64,000 nt of DNA from Pseudonocardia oceani (GCF_019263585.2 NZ_JADQDF010000001.1:1054001-1118000); one strand, 5' to 3'; positions 7,949 to 15,825 are shown, counted from the stretch's first letter. The notes: a model not told the origin generated them from the sequence alone. Program-made: numbers and translations.

Positions 7949-8724
7949 CCGCCACCCGCCCCACCACCGTCTCGTCGGCCGGACCTCTGCTGGCCGGACG
8001 CACCGCCGTCGTCACCGGCGCGGCATCGGGGATCGGCCTCGCGATCGCGCGGACGCTGAGCTCGCACGGTGCCGCCGTGGTCGTCGCCGACCTCGACGGG
8101 GCCGCAGCCGCCCTCGCCGCCGACGACATCACCGAGTCGGGAGGCACCGCGACGGCGGTCGAGGTGGATGTCACCGACGAGCGCCGCGTGCAGACGATGG
8201 TGGACCACGCCGTCGAGACCTACGGCGGTCTGCACGTCCTCGTCAACAACGCCGGCATCACCCGGGACGCCTCACTGCCGAAGATGTCGCTCGACCAGTT
8301 CCGCGCCGTCGTCGACGTCCACCTGCAGGGAGCCTGGCTCGGCACACGCGCCGCTGCGGCTGCCATGCGCGAGGGCGGCGGCGGGAGCATCGTGATGATC
8401 TCCTCGACCTCGGGGAAGACCGGCGTCTTCGGCCAGACCAACTACAGCGCGGCGAAGGCCGGCATGGTCGGGTTGGCGAAGGCGGCGGCACGGGAGGTCG
8501 CCCGGCACGCGATCCGGGTCAACGTCGTGCAGCCGGGGCTGGTGCGCACGCCCATGACCGAGGCACTGACCCCGGAGGTGTGGAGGCAGAAGGTGTCCGA
8601 GGTTCCTCTCGGGCGCGCCGGTGAACCAGCGGAGATCGCCGACGCGGTCCTGTTCCTCGCCAGTGACCTGTCCAGCTATGTGACGGGAACCGTCCTCGAG
8701 GTCCACGGGGGGCGGTCGATGTGA
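7945..8724 (+). CDS. Short-chain dehydrogenase/reductase (FabG-like)
   Basis: This is a classical SDR of 259 residues. It has the cofactor loop TGAASGIG (24-31), VDVTDE, the NNAG strand, the catalytic Ser in VMISSTSG, YSAAK with the Tyr and Lys, and a C-terminal GTVLEVHGG. Asp in the VVADLDG turn after beta-2 points to NAD rather than NADP. GTG 7945 overlaps the citryl-CoA lyase stop, and its own stop overlaps the RibB-like gene. In this operon it probably oxidises a hydroxyl group of the CoA-bound or free intermediate. The substrate cannot be read from an SDR sequence. Confidence 0.9.
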   Translation: MTATRPTTVSSAGPLLAGRTAVVTGAASGIGLAIARTLSSHGAAVVVADLDGAAAALAADDITESGGTATAVEVDVTDERRVQTMVDHAVETYGGLHVLVNNAGITRDASLPKMSLDQFRAVVDVHLQGAWLGTRAAAAAMREGGGGSIVMISSTSGKTGVFGQTNYSAAKAGMVGLAKAAAREVARHAIRVNVVQPGLVRTPMTEALTPEVWRQKVSEVPLGRAGEPAEIADAVLFLASDLSSYVTGTVLEVHGGRSM

Positions 8725-9371
8725 TCGACCTCGTGACGCCGCCGTCGCTCCAGGACGCTCTGCACACGGGCCTTCAGGCGGTCCGCGCCGGGAACCCGGT
8801 CATCCTCATCGGCGGCGATCGGCTCCCGGCGGACGTGCTGCTGCCTGCTGCGGCCGCCGATCCGGCAACCATCGCCTGGATCGTCCGGCACACGTCCGGG
8901 CTGCTGTGCGCACCGATGCCGCCCGGTCGGGCCCGCGCCCTCCGACTGCCGCCGATGACCGCCGACGGGGAGAGCCATCAGTCGGTTCCTGCTGTGACGG
9001 TCGACGCCGCAGCCGGGATCACGACCGGTATCAGCGCTGCCGACCGGACGCGGACCCTCCGCGTCCTCGCCGACCCCGGGGCGGTGCCCGAGGACCTCGT
9101 CCGACCTGGGCACGTCATCCCGCTCATCGCGGGCGGCACGGGGTCGGGACGCGCCGAATCGGCGGTGGGTCTGCTGGGCCTGGCCGGGCTGCCCGAGGTC
9201 GGCGTGCTCGCCGAGCTCGTCGATGCCCGGGCCGAGCTCCTCGACACTCCTGCCGCCGTGTCTCTGGCCGGCACGCTCGGGCTGCGGGTCATCGACCGAC
9301 GGGCCCTGACGCCGTCGTGCACCGATCGCTGTCCGACCTGCCGCGCAGCACTCGCGATGCCGCGGTTCTGA
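8721..9371 (+). CDS. RibB-like (DHBP synthase fold) protein with ablated active site
   Basis: The 216-residue sequence tracks 3,4-dihydroxy-2-butanone 4-phosphate synthase through the whole fold: WIVRHTSGLLC, LRLPPM, GITTGISAADRTRTLR, VRPGHVIPL and AVGLLGLAGLPEVGVLAELV. However, the acidic metal/substrate loop, DDEDRENEGD in E. coli RibB, is IGGDRLPADV here (30-39), and the GHTE histidine segment is GRAE (143-146). Both metal ligands of characterised enzymes are therefore gone and riboflavin-precursor synthesis is unlikely. A C-terminal CTDRCPTC cluster (Cys pattern C-x3-C-x2-C) is an addition. It overlaps the SDR by 4 nt and precedes the flavin reductase by 25 nt. Confidence 0.8.
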   Translation: MIDLVTPPSLQDALHTGLQAVRAGNPVILIGGDRLPADVLLPAAAADPATIAWIVRHTSGLLCAPMPPGRARALRLPPMTADGESHQSVPAVTVDAAAGITTGISAADRTRTLRVLADPGAVPEDLVRPGHVIPLIAGGTGSGRAESAVGLLGLAGLPEVGVLAELVDARAELLDTPAAVSLAGTLGLRVIDRRALTPSCTDRCPTCRAALAMPRF

Positions 9372-9396
9372 CCAACTGCCCGTCCGGAGGCCACCG

Positions 9397-10002
9397 ATGT
9401 CATCACGACCCGTGTCACCCGATGAGCTCACCCGCGCCCGGACGGTGCGTGCGCACGCCCATCACCAGGTCGATCCCGGCCAGGACGGCCGCGAGTTCCG
9501 CAGGGTCCTCGGCAGCTTCTGCTCCGGCATCACGATCCTGACCGCGAGCGTCGACGGCGAACCCGTGGGGATGACGTGCCAGTCCTTCTTCAGCGTCTCC
9601 CTCGACCCTCCCCTCGTCTCCTTCTGCGTCAGCCGTTCGTCGACGACCTACCCGGTTCTCCGCGAGGCGGACGGTTTCGTCGTGAACGTGCTCGGCACCG
9701 ACCAGGAGCTGCTGAGCTCGCACTTCGCGGCTCGCGGGGCGGACCGGTGGACAGGCGTGGACTGGAGTCCGAGCTCCATCACCGGGAGTCCTGTTCTGGC
9801 AGACTCCCTGGCAGTTCTGGACTGCGCCGTCGACGCCGAGATCGCGGCGGGCGACCACATCCTCGTGGTGGCCCGGGTGCTCGGCATGCGCGCCCGGGAC
9901 GACGCCGGACCGCTCCTCTACTACCGCGGTGCCTATCGCCGCCTGCACGACGCTGTGAGACCGACCGGAGCAGCAGCGCTGAGAAGAGGAGGAGCCGAAT
10001 GA
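9397..10002 (+). CDS. Flavin reductase (NtaB/HpaC-type, FMN partner of the monooxygenase)
   Basis: The 201-residue flavin reductase-like protein has the FMN-binding split-barrel layout: FRRVLGSFCSGITILTA, PVGMTCQSFFSVSLDPPLVSFCV, FVVNVLG, and HILVVARVLG near the end. Family members reduce FMN or FAD with NAD(P)H and hand it by diffusion to two-component monooxygenases, which matches the NtaA-type oxygenase encoded on the other strand at 4951-6327. ATG 9397 has GGAGG about 10 nt upstream, and the stop overlaps the next gene's ATG (ATGA). The N-terminal 30 residues are extra relative to minimal reductases. Confidence 0.88.
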   Translation: MSSRPVSPDELTRARTVRAHAHHQVDPGQDGREFRRVLGSFCSGITILTASVDGEPVGMTCQSFFSVSLDPPLVSFCVSRSSTTYPVLREADGFVVNVLGTDQELLSSHFAARGADRWTGVDWSPSSITGSPVLADSLAVLDCAVDAEIAAGDHILVVARVLGMRARDDAGPLLYYRGAYRRLHDAVRPTGAAALRRGGAE

Positions 10003-11282
10003 CCACCGACGGCCCGGATGATCCCGTCGTCGACCTCCCCCTCGCCGGGATGCGGGTCGTCGAGATCTCGTCCTTCGTCGCCGCCCCTCTCGGCGGGATG
10101 ACACTCGCGCAGCTCGGCGCCGACGTCATCCGGATCGATCCGCTCGGCGGCGCACCCGACCACCACAGATGGCCCCTCGCACCGTCCGGCACGTCGTTGT
10201 ACTGGGCGGGCCTCAACAAGGGGAAGAAGTCGGTCTCCGTCGACTTCCGGTCCGCCGAGGGGCGCGAGCTGGTGGCCCGGCTGGTGGCCGGATCCGGGCC
10301 CGGCGGAGGGATCGTGCTCACCAACGCGGTCGGACGCGACTGGCTGCGCTACGAGGCGCTCGCCGCCCATCGGCGCGACCTCATCCACGTCCAGATCGAA
10401 GGCCACCACGACGGGACACCGGCCGTCGACTACACCGTGAACGCGGCCGTCGGCTTCCCGATGGTCACCGGCCCCGAAGGGCACGCGGATCCGGTGAACC
10501 ACGTCCTGCCCGCATGGGACATCGCGTGCGGGCTCTACGCAGCCCTGGGAATCCTCGCGGCCGACCGTCGCCGGCGGATCACCGGTGTCGGGCAGCGCAT
10601 GAGCGTCGCGCTCTACGACGTCGCCCTCGCCGCGGCGGGCAACCTCGGCTTCCTCGCCGAGGCGCAGGTCGGACGGATCGTCCGCAAGCGGTACGGCAAC
10701 TACCTCTACGGCGGCTTCGCGCGGGACTTCGCCACGAAGGACGGCCGTCGCGTCATGGTCGTAGCCCTGACCGCCCGCCACTGGGCCGACCTGTTGACCG
10801 CGACCGACCTCGTCGACGTGATCAGCGCCCTGGAGACGAGCCTGGGTACCGACTTCTCGAACGAGGAGGACCGGTTCGAGTACCGCGAGGTGCTCGCCGG
10901 GCTGTTCTCGAGGTGGTTCGCCCGCAACGACCTGGCTGCGGTGGAAGCGGCGCTGCAGGGAACGTCACTGCTGTGGTCCACGTACAGCACGTTCTCGGAG
11001 CTCGTCGGTGATGCCGCAGCCGAACCCGGTGCGACGGGGCCGGCCGGGATCGCCGCCAATCCGATGATGCACCTCATCGATCAGCCGGGTGTGGGCCCGC
11101 ATCTCGCACCCGGGCTGCCGGTGACACTGGCCGGGATGGACCGCAAGCCCGACCGGGCGCCCGTACTGGGCGAAGACACGCTCCCGGTGCTGTCGGGACT
11201 GGGGTTGTCCGACGGCGAGCTCGCCGATCTGCTGGAACGTCGTGTCATCAGCGCCGGGCGAGCTCGTGCGGAAGGTCACTGA
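9999..11282 (+). CDS. Class III CoA-transferase resembling 2-methylfumaryl-CoA isomerase (Mct)
   Basis: Among family III CoA-transferases this 427-residue protein looks closest, from memory, to Chloroflexus mesaconyl-CoA C1-C4 CoA-transferase: the SSFVAAPLGGMTLAQLGADV start, WAGLNKGKKSV, VDYTVNAAVGFPMVTGP, NHVLPAWDIACGLYAALGILA, GNYLYGGFARDF and MMHLIDQPGVG are the segments that match. The Asp in AWDIACG corresponds to the family nucleophile. Mct moves CoA within one molecule of methylfumarate. No hydratase of the 3-hydroxypropionate cycle is in the window, so only the reaction type is proposed. It is last in the operon and reached by an ATGA overlap after GAAGAGGAGG. Confidence 0.75.
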   Translation: MTTDGPDDPVVDLPLAGMRVVEISSFVAAPLGGMTLAQLGADVIRIDPLGGAPDHHRWPLAPSGTSLYWAGLNKGKKSVSVDFRSAEGRELVARLVAGSGPGGGIVLTNAVGRDWLRYEALAAHRRDLIHVQIEGHHDGTPAVDYTVNAAVGFPMVTGPEGHADPVNHVLPAWDIACGLYAALGILAADRRRRITGVGQRMSVALYDVALAAAGNLGFLAEAQVGRIVRKRYGNYLYGGFARDFATKDGRRVMVVALTARHWADLLTATDLVDVISALETSLGTDFSNEEDRFEYREVLAGLFSRWFARNDLAAVEAALQGTSLLWSTYSTFSELVGDAAAEPGATGPAGIAANPMMHLIDQPGVGPHLAPGLPVTLAGMDRKPDRAPVLGEDTLPVLSGLGLSDGELADLLERRVISAGRARAEGH

Positions 11283-11307
11283 TACGGCTGACACCCGTGC
11301 TCCACGG

Positions 11308-11341
11308 CCAGGCCGCATTCCCCATTCGCCATCCGGCCTGG
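11308..11341. terminator. Hairpin between convergent genes
   Basis: CCAGGCCG (11308-11315) pairs perfectly with CGGCCTGG (11334-11341) around an 18-nt loop. It lies just after the Mct-like gene and before the convergent GyrI-like gene, where a bidirectional terminator is expected. There is no T-run, as is common in high-GC actinomycetes. Confidence 0.4.
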
Positions 11342-11374
11342 ACCCCCTCATCGCGTACGTCCCCCGCTTCGGAG

Positions 11375-11950
11375 TCAGGCCACGGGATCGCGCAGGATCG
11401 TGCGCAGAGCGTCCTGCGGGGTGTCGCGCGTGAAGCCGTCGAGGTGGATCTCGTGGTGGGCGCCGCTGCGGCGAAGGCCCAGCTCCCGGGCGAAGGACCC
11501 CAGTCGTCCGAGCGTGGCGAACTCCTCCGCGAACGGGCCGCGGTGCAGGACCTGCACGACCTCCTGCTCGGCCGTGGTGTGCAGCTCGATGCGGTCCTCG
11601 CTGCGGTCCGAGCTGCTGGCTGCGCGAGTGCGCGCCGCCGCCACGTCGTCGGGCGAGGTGTCGTCGGGAACGACGGCGAGAACGCGGTAGAGCAGCGACG
11701 GAACGGGGTTGACGGAGTAGAAGTCGGCGATCTCCACCGGGATCGACCCCGCCGGGTACCAGTACCGGATCTCGATGACCGGTTCCTCGCCCCCGTCGAC
11801 CTGGCGGGCGATGTCGCCGATGAGGGCCTTCTTCCGGTAGAACTCCTCGGTCCCGGGTGAACCGGATCCCTGGATCGACACGTACGTCGCGGCCGGGCTG
11901 CGGACGTGCTCGGGTTCATCCGCTGCATGCAGGTGAGGTGTGACGAACAT
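11375..11950 (-). CDS. GyrI-like small-molecule-binding domain protein
   Basis: The 191-residue protein ends in a recognisable GyrI-like/AraC effector-binding module: VVQVLHRGPFAEEFATLGRL followed by FARELGLRRSG, the HHEIHLDGF strand and a final DALRTILRDPV. This form is typical of stand-alone GyrI-like proteins that bind hydrophobic small molecules. The N-terminal 60 residues include EEFYRKKALIGDIARQVDGG and have no DNA-binding domain I can see. ATG 11950 follows GGAAGG. It is divergent from the SDR at 12095, and the two may form a sensor/enzyme or binding protein/enzyme pair. Confidence 0.65.
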   Translation of the reverse strand: MFVTPHLHAADEPEHVRSPAATYVSIQGSGSPGTEEFYRKKALIGDIARQVDGGEEPVIEIRYWYPAGSIPVEIADFYSVNPVPSLLYRVLAVVPDDTSPDDVAAARTRAASSSDRSEDRIELHTTAEQEVVQVLHRGPFAEEFATLGRLGSFARELGLRRSGAHHEIHLDGFTRDTPQDALRTILRDPVA

Positions 11951-12039
11951 TCTTGTTGCGCCTTCCGCTGGCGAGCTGAGGGTCCGGAGGTCGGTGACGA
12001 CGGTGCCGTGACTCCGCGGGCCGTCACCGGTGTCCCTGA

Positions 12040-12060
12040 ATGTATCAGGAGCGAGTACAT
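12040..12060. promoter_or_regulatory. Inverted repeat ATGTA-N11-TACAT before SDR
   Basis: ATGTA at 12040-12044 is mirrored by TACAT at 12056-12060, in the 144-nt gap between the divergent GyrI-like gene and the SDR. TACATA at the right edge could double as a -10 box for the SDR. Which regulator binds is unknown; the XRE gene at 12883 is one candidate. Confidence 0.35.
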
Positions 12061-12094
12061 ATAGGTGATGCGCAGAAACACGGAGGAACACCCG

Positions 12095-12832
12095 GTGGGG
12101 CAGCTCGACGGCAAGATCGCTCTCGTGACCGGCGGGACCGCCGGGATCGGCCTGGCGACCGTTCGGCGGTTCGCCGCCGAGGGCGCCAAGGTCTACTTCA
12201 CCGGTCGGCGCCAGGACGCGGTCGACGAGGCCGTGGCGAGCATCGACGGGAACGTGGTCGGGATCGCCGGGGACGTCGCCGACCTCGCGGCCCTGGACCG
12301 CGTGTTCGCCGCCATCGCCGATCGCGACGGCACGCTCGACGTCCTGGTCGCGAACGCCGGCAGCGGCACGCTGACCGCCCTCGGGGACATCACCGAGGAG
12401 CTGTTCGACTCGACCTTCGGAGCGAACGTGAAGGGCCTGGTCTTCACCGTCCAGAAGGCGCTCCCGCTGCTGTCGGACGGCGCGGCGATCGTGCTGGTCG
12501 CCTCGATCTCCGGGATCACGGGTTCGGCCGGCATGAGCCTCTACGCGGCCACCAAGGCCGCCGTCCGCAACTTCGCGCGCTCCTGGGCGGCGGAACTCGC
12601 CCCCCGGCGCATCCGGGTCAACACGCTCAGCCCCGGCCAGGTCGCCACCCCCGGGCTGACGAGGCTCGCGAACCAGCTCGGCGACGACGTCGAGCACTTC
12701 GGCGACCTGCCGCCGCTCGGTCGGATCGGTGACGCCGCCGAGATCGCCGGCGCCGCCGTGTTCCTGGCAGCGGCCGACACGGCCTACATGACAGGCTCGG
12801 ACCTGGTCCTCGACGGCGGTGCGACACTCTGA
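12095..12832 (+). CDS. Short-chain dehydrogenase/reductase
   Basis: GTG 12095 follows GGAGGAA with a 6-nt gap, a far better start than GTG 12065 or ATG 12068 upstream in frame. The 245-residue classical SDR has TGGTAGIG, YFTGRR (Arg residues after beta-2 favour NADPH), VANAGSG in place of NNAG, the catalytic Ser in VASISG, YAATKAAVRNFAR with Tyr and Lys, and VLDGGATL at the C-terminus. It resembles SDRs from clusters with small transcription factors and broad ketone substrates. It is divergent from the GyrI-like gene and followed after 50 nt by the XRE regulator. Confidence 0.88.
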   Translation: MGQLDGKIALVTGGTAGIGLATVRRFAAEGAKVYFTGRRQDAVDEAVASIDGNVVGIAGDVADLAALDRVFAAIADRDGTLDVLVANAGSGTLTALGDITEELFDSTFGANVKGLVFTVQKALPLLSDGAAIVLVASISGITGSAGMSLYAATKAAVRNFARSWAAELAPRRIRVNTLSPGQVATPGLTRLANQLGDDVEHFGDLPPLGRIGDAAEIAGAAVFLAAADTAYMTGSDLVLDGGATL

Positions 12833-12882
12833 CGACGGCCGTACCCGCGGGTACGCACGAGCGCGATCGGGGAGGTGCTGAC

Positions 12883-13713
12883 GTGTCCGAACAGCGGAGG
12901 CCTCGGGGCGGCCTCGGCGACTTCCTCAGGGCACACCGTGGGCGGCTCGACCCGCACGACCTCGGGCTCGTCACACACGGCCGCCGACGGGTCGCGGGCC
13001 TGCGCCGGGAGGAGGTGGCCGTGCTGGCCGGGGTCAGCAGCGACTACTACACCCGACTCGAACAGGACCGGGAACGGAATCCGTCGGCGTCGGTGCTCGA
13101 CGCGATCGGGCGCGCGCTGCGGCTGGCACCGGAGGCCCGCGAGCACCTCTACCGGCTCGCAGGTCTCCATCCCCGGCTGGGCCCGGACACCCGGTACGAC
13201 CAGGTACACCCCGCGTTGCGTCAACTGCTCGACGCCTTCCCCACGTCGGCCGCCTATGTGCTCGGCCCCGCCTTCGACGTTCTCGCCACCAATCCGGTCG
13301 CCGCCGCGTTGCTCTCCCCGTTCGACGGTTCCACGAACATGGTCCGGATCCTCTTCGGTCATCCCGAGGCCCGGACGGTGTTCGTCGACTGGCTCGAGGT
13401 GACCACGAGGACGGTGCACGCGCTGCGACTGCAGGCCGGGCGGTTCCCGAACGATCCGGGGATCCACGGGCTCGTGGAGGACATGCTCGAGGCCCACCCC
13501 GAGTTCCGGTCACTCTGGGAGGACCAGGTGGTCGGCGAGCTCACGCGGGCGTTCAAGGTCTTCGCCCATCCCGCCGCCGGGCGGATGGAACTGACCTACC
13601 AGACCTTCGACGTGCACGACGCCCCCGGCCAGCAGCTCCTCGTGGGGACCCCCACCCCGGGCAGCCGCAGCGCACAGGCCCTGGGCTACCTGGTCTCCAT
13701 GCACGCCGGCTGA
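12883..13713 (+). CDS. XRE-family regulator with MmyB-like ligand domain
   Basis: The 276-residue protein starts at GTG 12883 after GGGGAGGTG. The N-terminal HTH at about 33-85 contains RRVAGLRREEVAVLAGVSSDYYTRLEQ, followed at about 105-265 by the MmyB-like ligand-binding (PAS-like) region with VLATNPVAAALLSPF and FKVFAHPAAGRMELTYQ. Proteins of this type are common actinomycete regulators of adjacent dehydrogenases and may bind fatty-acid-like ligands. It lies just downstream of the SDR in the same direction, so it probably regulates that gene (inference). Confidence 0.88.
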   Translation: MSEQRRPRGGLGDFLRAHRGRLDPHDLGLVTHGRRRVAGLRREEVAVLAGVSSDYYTRLEQDRERNPSASVLDAIGRALRLAPEAREHLYRLAGLHPRLGPDTRYDQVHPALRQLLDAFPTSAAYVLGPAFDVLATNPVAAALLSPFDGSTNMVRILFGHPEARTVFVDWLEVTTRTVHALRLQAGRFPNDPGIHGLVEDMLEAHPEFRSLWEDQVVGELTRAFKVFAHPAAGRMELTYQTFDVHDAPGQQLLVGTPTPGSRSAQALGYLVSMHAG

Positions 13714-13722
13714 GCGCCGGGA

Positions 13723-13751
13723 CGAGCCTGGGTGCGGCACACCCAGGCTCG
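13723..13751 (+). terminator. Hairpin terminator after XRE gene
   Basis: CGAGCCTGGGTG (13723-13734) pairs perfectly with CACCCAGGCTCG (13740-13751) around a 5-nt loop. It begins 10 nt after the XRE stop codon. A 12-bp GC-rich stem without a T-run is a typical actinomycete terminator. Confidence 0.6.
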
Positions 13752-13827
13752 CCCGGCCTCCCTCATCGGCGTGCGAGCGACCAACCTCGTGCACAACCGG
13801 ATTGCCGACCGCACGGAGGAACTCGAC

Positions 13828-14271
13828 ATGTCGCTCACCGCCTACCGCACCCTCGGCCGCTCGGGCCTGCGCGCCAGTCCCCTCATCCTGGGCGCGATGA
13901 ACGTCGACGACGGCAGCTGGGGCTCCGACCCCGAGACCCCGCATCTGATCCTGGACCGCTACCCCGACGCCGGCGGCAACTTCGTCGACACCGCCAACAC
14001 GTACAACGCCGGCCAGTCCGAGGAGACCCTCGGGCAGTACTTCGCCCGCGATCCCGCTCGCCGAGGCCGCATCGTGCTCGCCACACTCTCGACCCCCGCC
14101 GACCTCGGCCCGGGCCGGAAGGATCCGCGCCGCGCCGAGGACGTCGCCGAGCTCGACGCCCTCACCGAGGCGCAACTGGACCACCCCCACGACATCACCC
14201 AGGCCATGATCGGGTTCCAGCAGGGCGACACCACCATCAACGGCCTCGGCGCGAAGGCCTTCCAGCGATGA
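13828..14271 (+). pseudogene. Aldo/keto reductase with large internal deletion
   Basis: From ATG 13828 (GGAGGA 7 nt upstream) the frame gives 147 residues, less than half of a normal aldo/keto reductase (about 330). The first 95 residues are a good N-terminus: RTLGRSGLRASPLILGAMN, GGNFVDTANTYNAGQSEETLG and RGRIVLAT, with the catalytic Asp and Tyr. The sequence then jumps to what looks like the family C-terminus, AELDALTEAQLDHPHD and QQGDTTING. Roughly 180-200 residues with the Lys/His catalytic residues and most of the barrel are gone, in frame. It cannot fold as an active reductase. The stop overlaps the next ATG. Confidence 0.7.
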
Positions 14272-14660
14272 GCGCGACGACACGGTTGTCGGAGCGACGG
14301 GTCGCCGAGTGGGTCGAGCGGTACGTGCACGCCTGGCGGACCGCGGACCCCGACGACATCGCAGCACTGTTCAGCCCGGACGCCGAGTACCACGAGTGGC
14401 CCTACGAGACGTCCCTGATCGGCCGCGACGCCGTCGTCGACGGCTGGCTTTCCCGTCAGCCCTGGCAGGAGGGCGGTTGGTCCTTCGACTGGTCCCTCCT
14501 GATGATCACCGGCGACACTGCGGCGATCAAGGGAACCGGCCGCTACACCGAACTCGGCACCTTCGACAACCTCTGGACCGTCACCTTCACCGAGGACGGG
14601 CGGTGCCGGATGTTCCGGATGTGGAACAACGAGACCGAGCCGTCCCACCGGATCCGGTAG
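14268..14660 (+). CDS. NTF2-like / SnoaL-fold protein
   Basis: The 130-residue protein has the cone-shaped NTF2-like pattern: an N-terminal helix pair with VERYVHAWRTADPDDIAALFSPDAEYHEWPY, then IGRDAVVDGW, and a beta sheet ending in GRCRMFRMWNNET. Members include polyketide cyclases, isomerases and many small binding proteins, so no reaction can be assigned. Its ATG overlaps the stop of the collapsed aldo/keto reductase (ATGA), showing it was the second gene of that operon. Confidence 0.75.
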   Translation: MSATTRLSERRVAEWVERYVHAWRTADPDDIAALFSPDAEYHEWPYETSLIGRDAVVDGWLSRQPWQEGGWSFDWSLLMITGDTAAIKGTGRYTELGTFDNLWTVTFTEDGRCRMFRMWNNETEPSHRIR

Positions 14661-14685
14661 CGAGCCGAGACAGGAGAACCGTGCC

Positions 14686-15813
14686 ATGCCCTTCGCCGAC
14701 GACCTCGTCAACGCCTCGACCGCCCTAGCGCTCACCTCGGCGATCGAAGCGACACTGCCGGCGGCAGCCCGCCTCCCGGCGCTGCGGGCCGCCGCTGCTC
14801 AGCTCGCCCCCGGGTCACCGCTTCCCCTCCGCGAGCGCAGCGACCTCCTCCGGGACGCGCTACTGGCGGACCTGCCGGGTGACTACGCCGCCTTCGACAC
14901 CACGGTCCGGTGCGCCGCCGCGTCGACATCCTTCAGCGGCTGGCTCATCTGGCCGGTGACCGGCGCCGTCGTCGCCCGCGCCCTCGCGGAGGGCACGGAC
15001 GAGGCGTTCGACGCGGCGCTGTCCCTGCTCGCCGACCTGACCGGCCGGCTCACCTCCGAGTTCGCCATCCGCGGCCTGCTGGACCACGACCTGGACCGGG
15101 CCGTGGGCCGGATCCTCGAGTGGACGTCCTCCCCCGACGTCCATGTCCGCCGACTGGCCTCCGAAGGCACGCGCCCCTTCCTGCCCTGGGCGGTGCGGGT
15201 GCCCACGATCCTGGCCCGCCCGGGCGCCACGGTTCCGATCCTCGACGCGCTGCGAGAGGACGACAGCGAGTACGTGCGCAGGTCGGTCGCCAACCACCTC
15301 AACGACCTCAGCCGCCAGGAGCCGGACCTCGCCGTCGAGATCGCCGCACGCTGGCTGGCGACGCCGGGACCGTCGACGGACAGGACGGTGCGCCACGGCC
15401 TGCGGACGCTGACCAAGCAGGGACACCCCGGCGCGCTGGGCCTGCTCGGCTACGCACCGGCCGTCGACGTGCACGTCGACGGTCCCCGGCTCGAGGCCAC
15501 TGCGGTGCCGTTCGGCGGCTCACTCACCTTCAGCGCGACACTCACCAACACCGGCACCGCACCGGCCACGATCCTCGTCGACTACGTCGTGCACCACCGC
15601 AAGGCCAACGGCACCCGCACCCCGAAGACGTTCAAGCTCACCACGAGGACGATCGCCCCGGGCGAGACGCTCGAGCTCCGACGCACCCACTCGTTCCGCC
15701 CGATCACCACCCGCCGCTACCACCCCGGCGGCCACGCGATCGAGCTCCAGATCAACGGCGCCCGCACTCCGCCGGCCGATTTCGACCTGAGCGAGGACAT
15801 CCGGGGCGGGTGA
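14686..15813 (+). CDS. DNA alkylation repair protein, AlkC/AlkD HEAT-repeat family with C-terminal Ig-like domain
   Basis: The 375-residue protein has helical HEAT-type repeats to about residue 255 (RGLLDHDLDRAVGRILEW, the DVHVRRLASEGTRPFLPWA repeat, and the YVRRSVANHLNDLS repeat), then a beta-rich C-terminal region (about 260-370) with GSLTFSATLTNTGTAP and HRKANGTRTPKTFKL. AlkC-type DNA glycosylases, which remove N3- and N7-alkylpurines, are known to combine the HEAT superhelix with an Ig-like domain. The stretch RRLASEGTRPFLPWA is the family hallmark. It is co-directional with, and 25 nt after, the NTF2-like gene and convergent with the Rrf2 gene. Confidence 0.8.
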   Translation: MPFADDLVNASTALALTSAIEATLPAAARLPALRAAAAQLAPGSPLPLRERSDLLRDALLADLPGDYAAFDTTVRCAAASTSFSGWLIWPVTGAVVARALAEGTDEAFDAALSLLADLTGRLTSEFAIRGLLDHDLDRAVGRILEWTSSPDVHVRRLASEGTRPFLPWAVRVPTILARPGATVPILDALREDDSEYVRRSVANHLNDLSRQEPDLAVEIAARWLATPGPSTDRTVRHGLRTLTKQGHPGALGLLGYAPAVDVHVDGPRLEATAVPFGGSLTFSATLTNTGTAPATILVDYVVHHRKANGTRTPKTFKLTTRTIAPGETLELRRTHSFRPITTRRYHPGGHAIELQINGARTPPADFDLSEDIRGG

Positions 15814-15825
15814 CGCCACGGCCGA

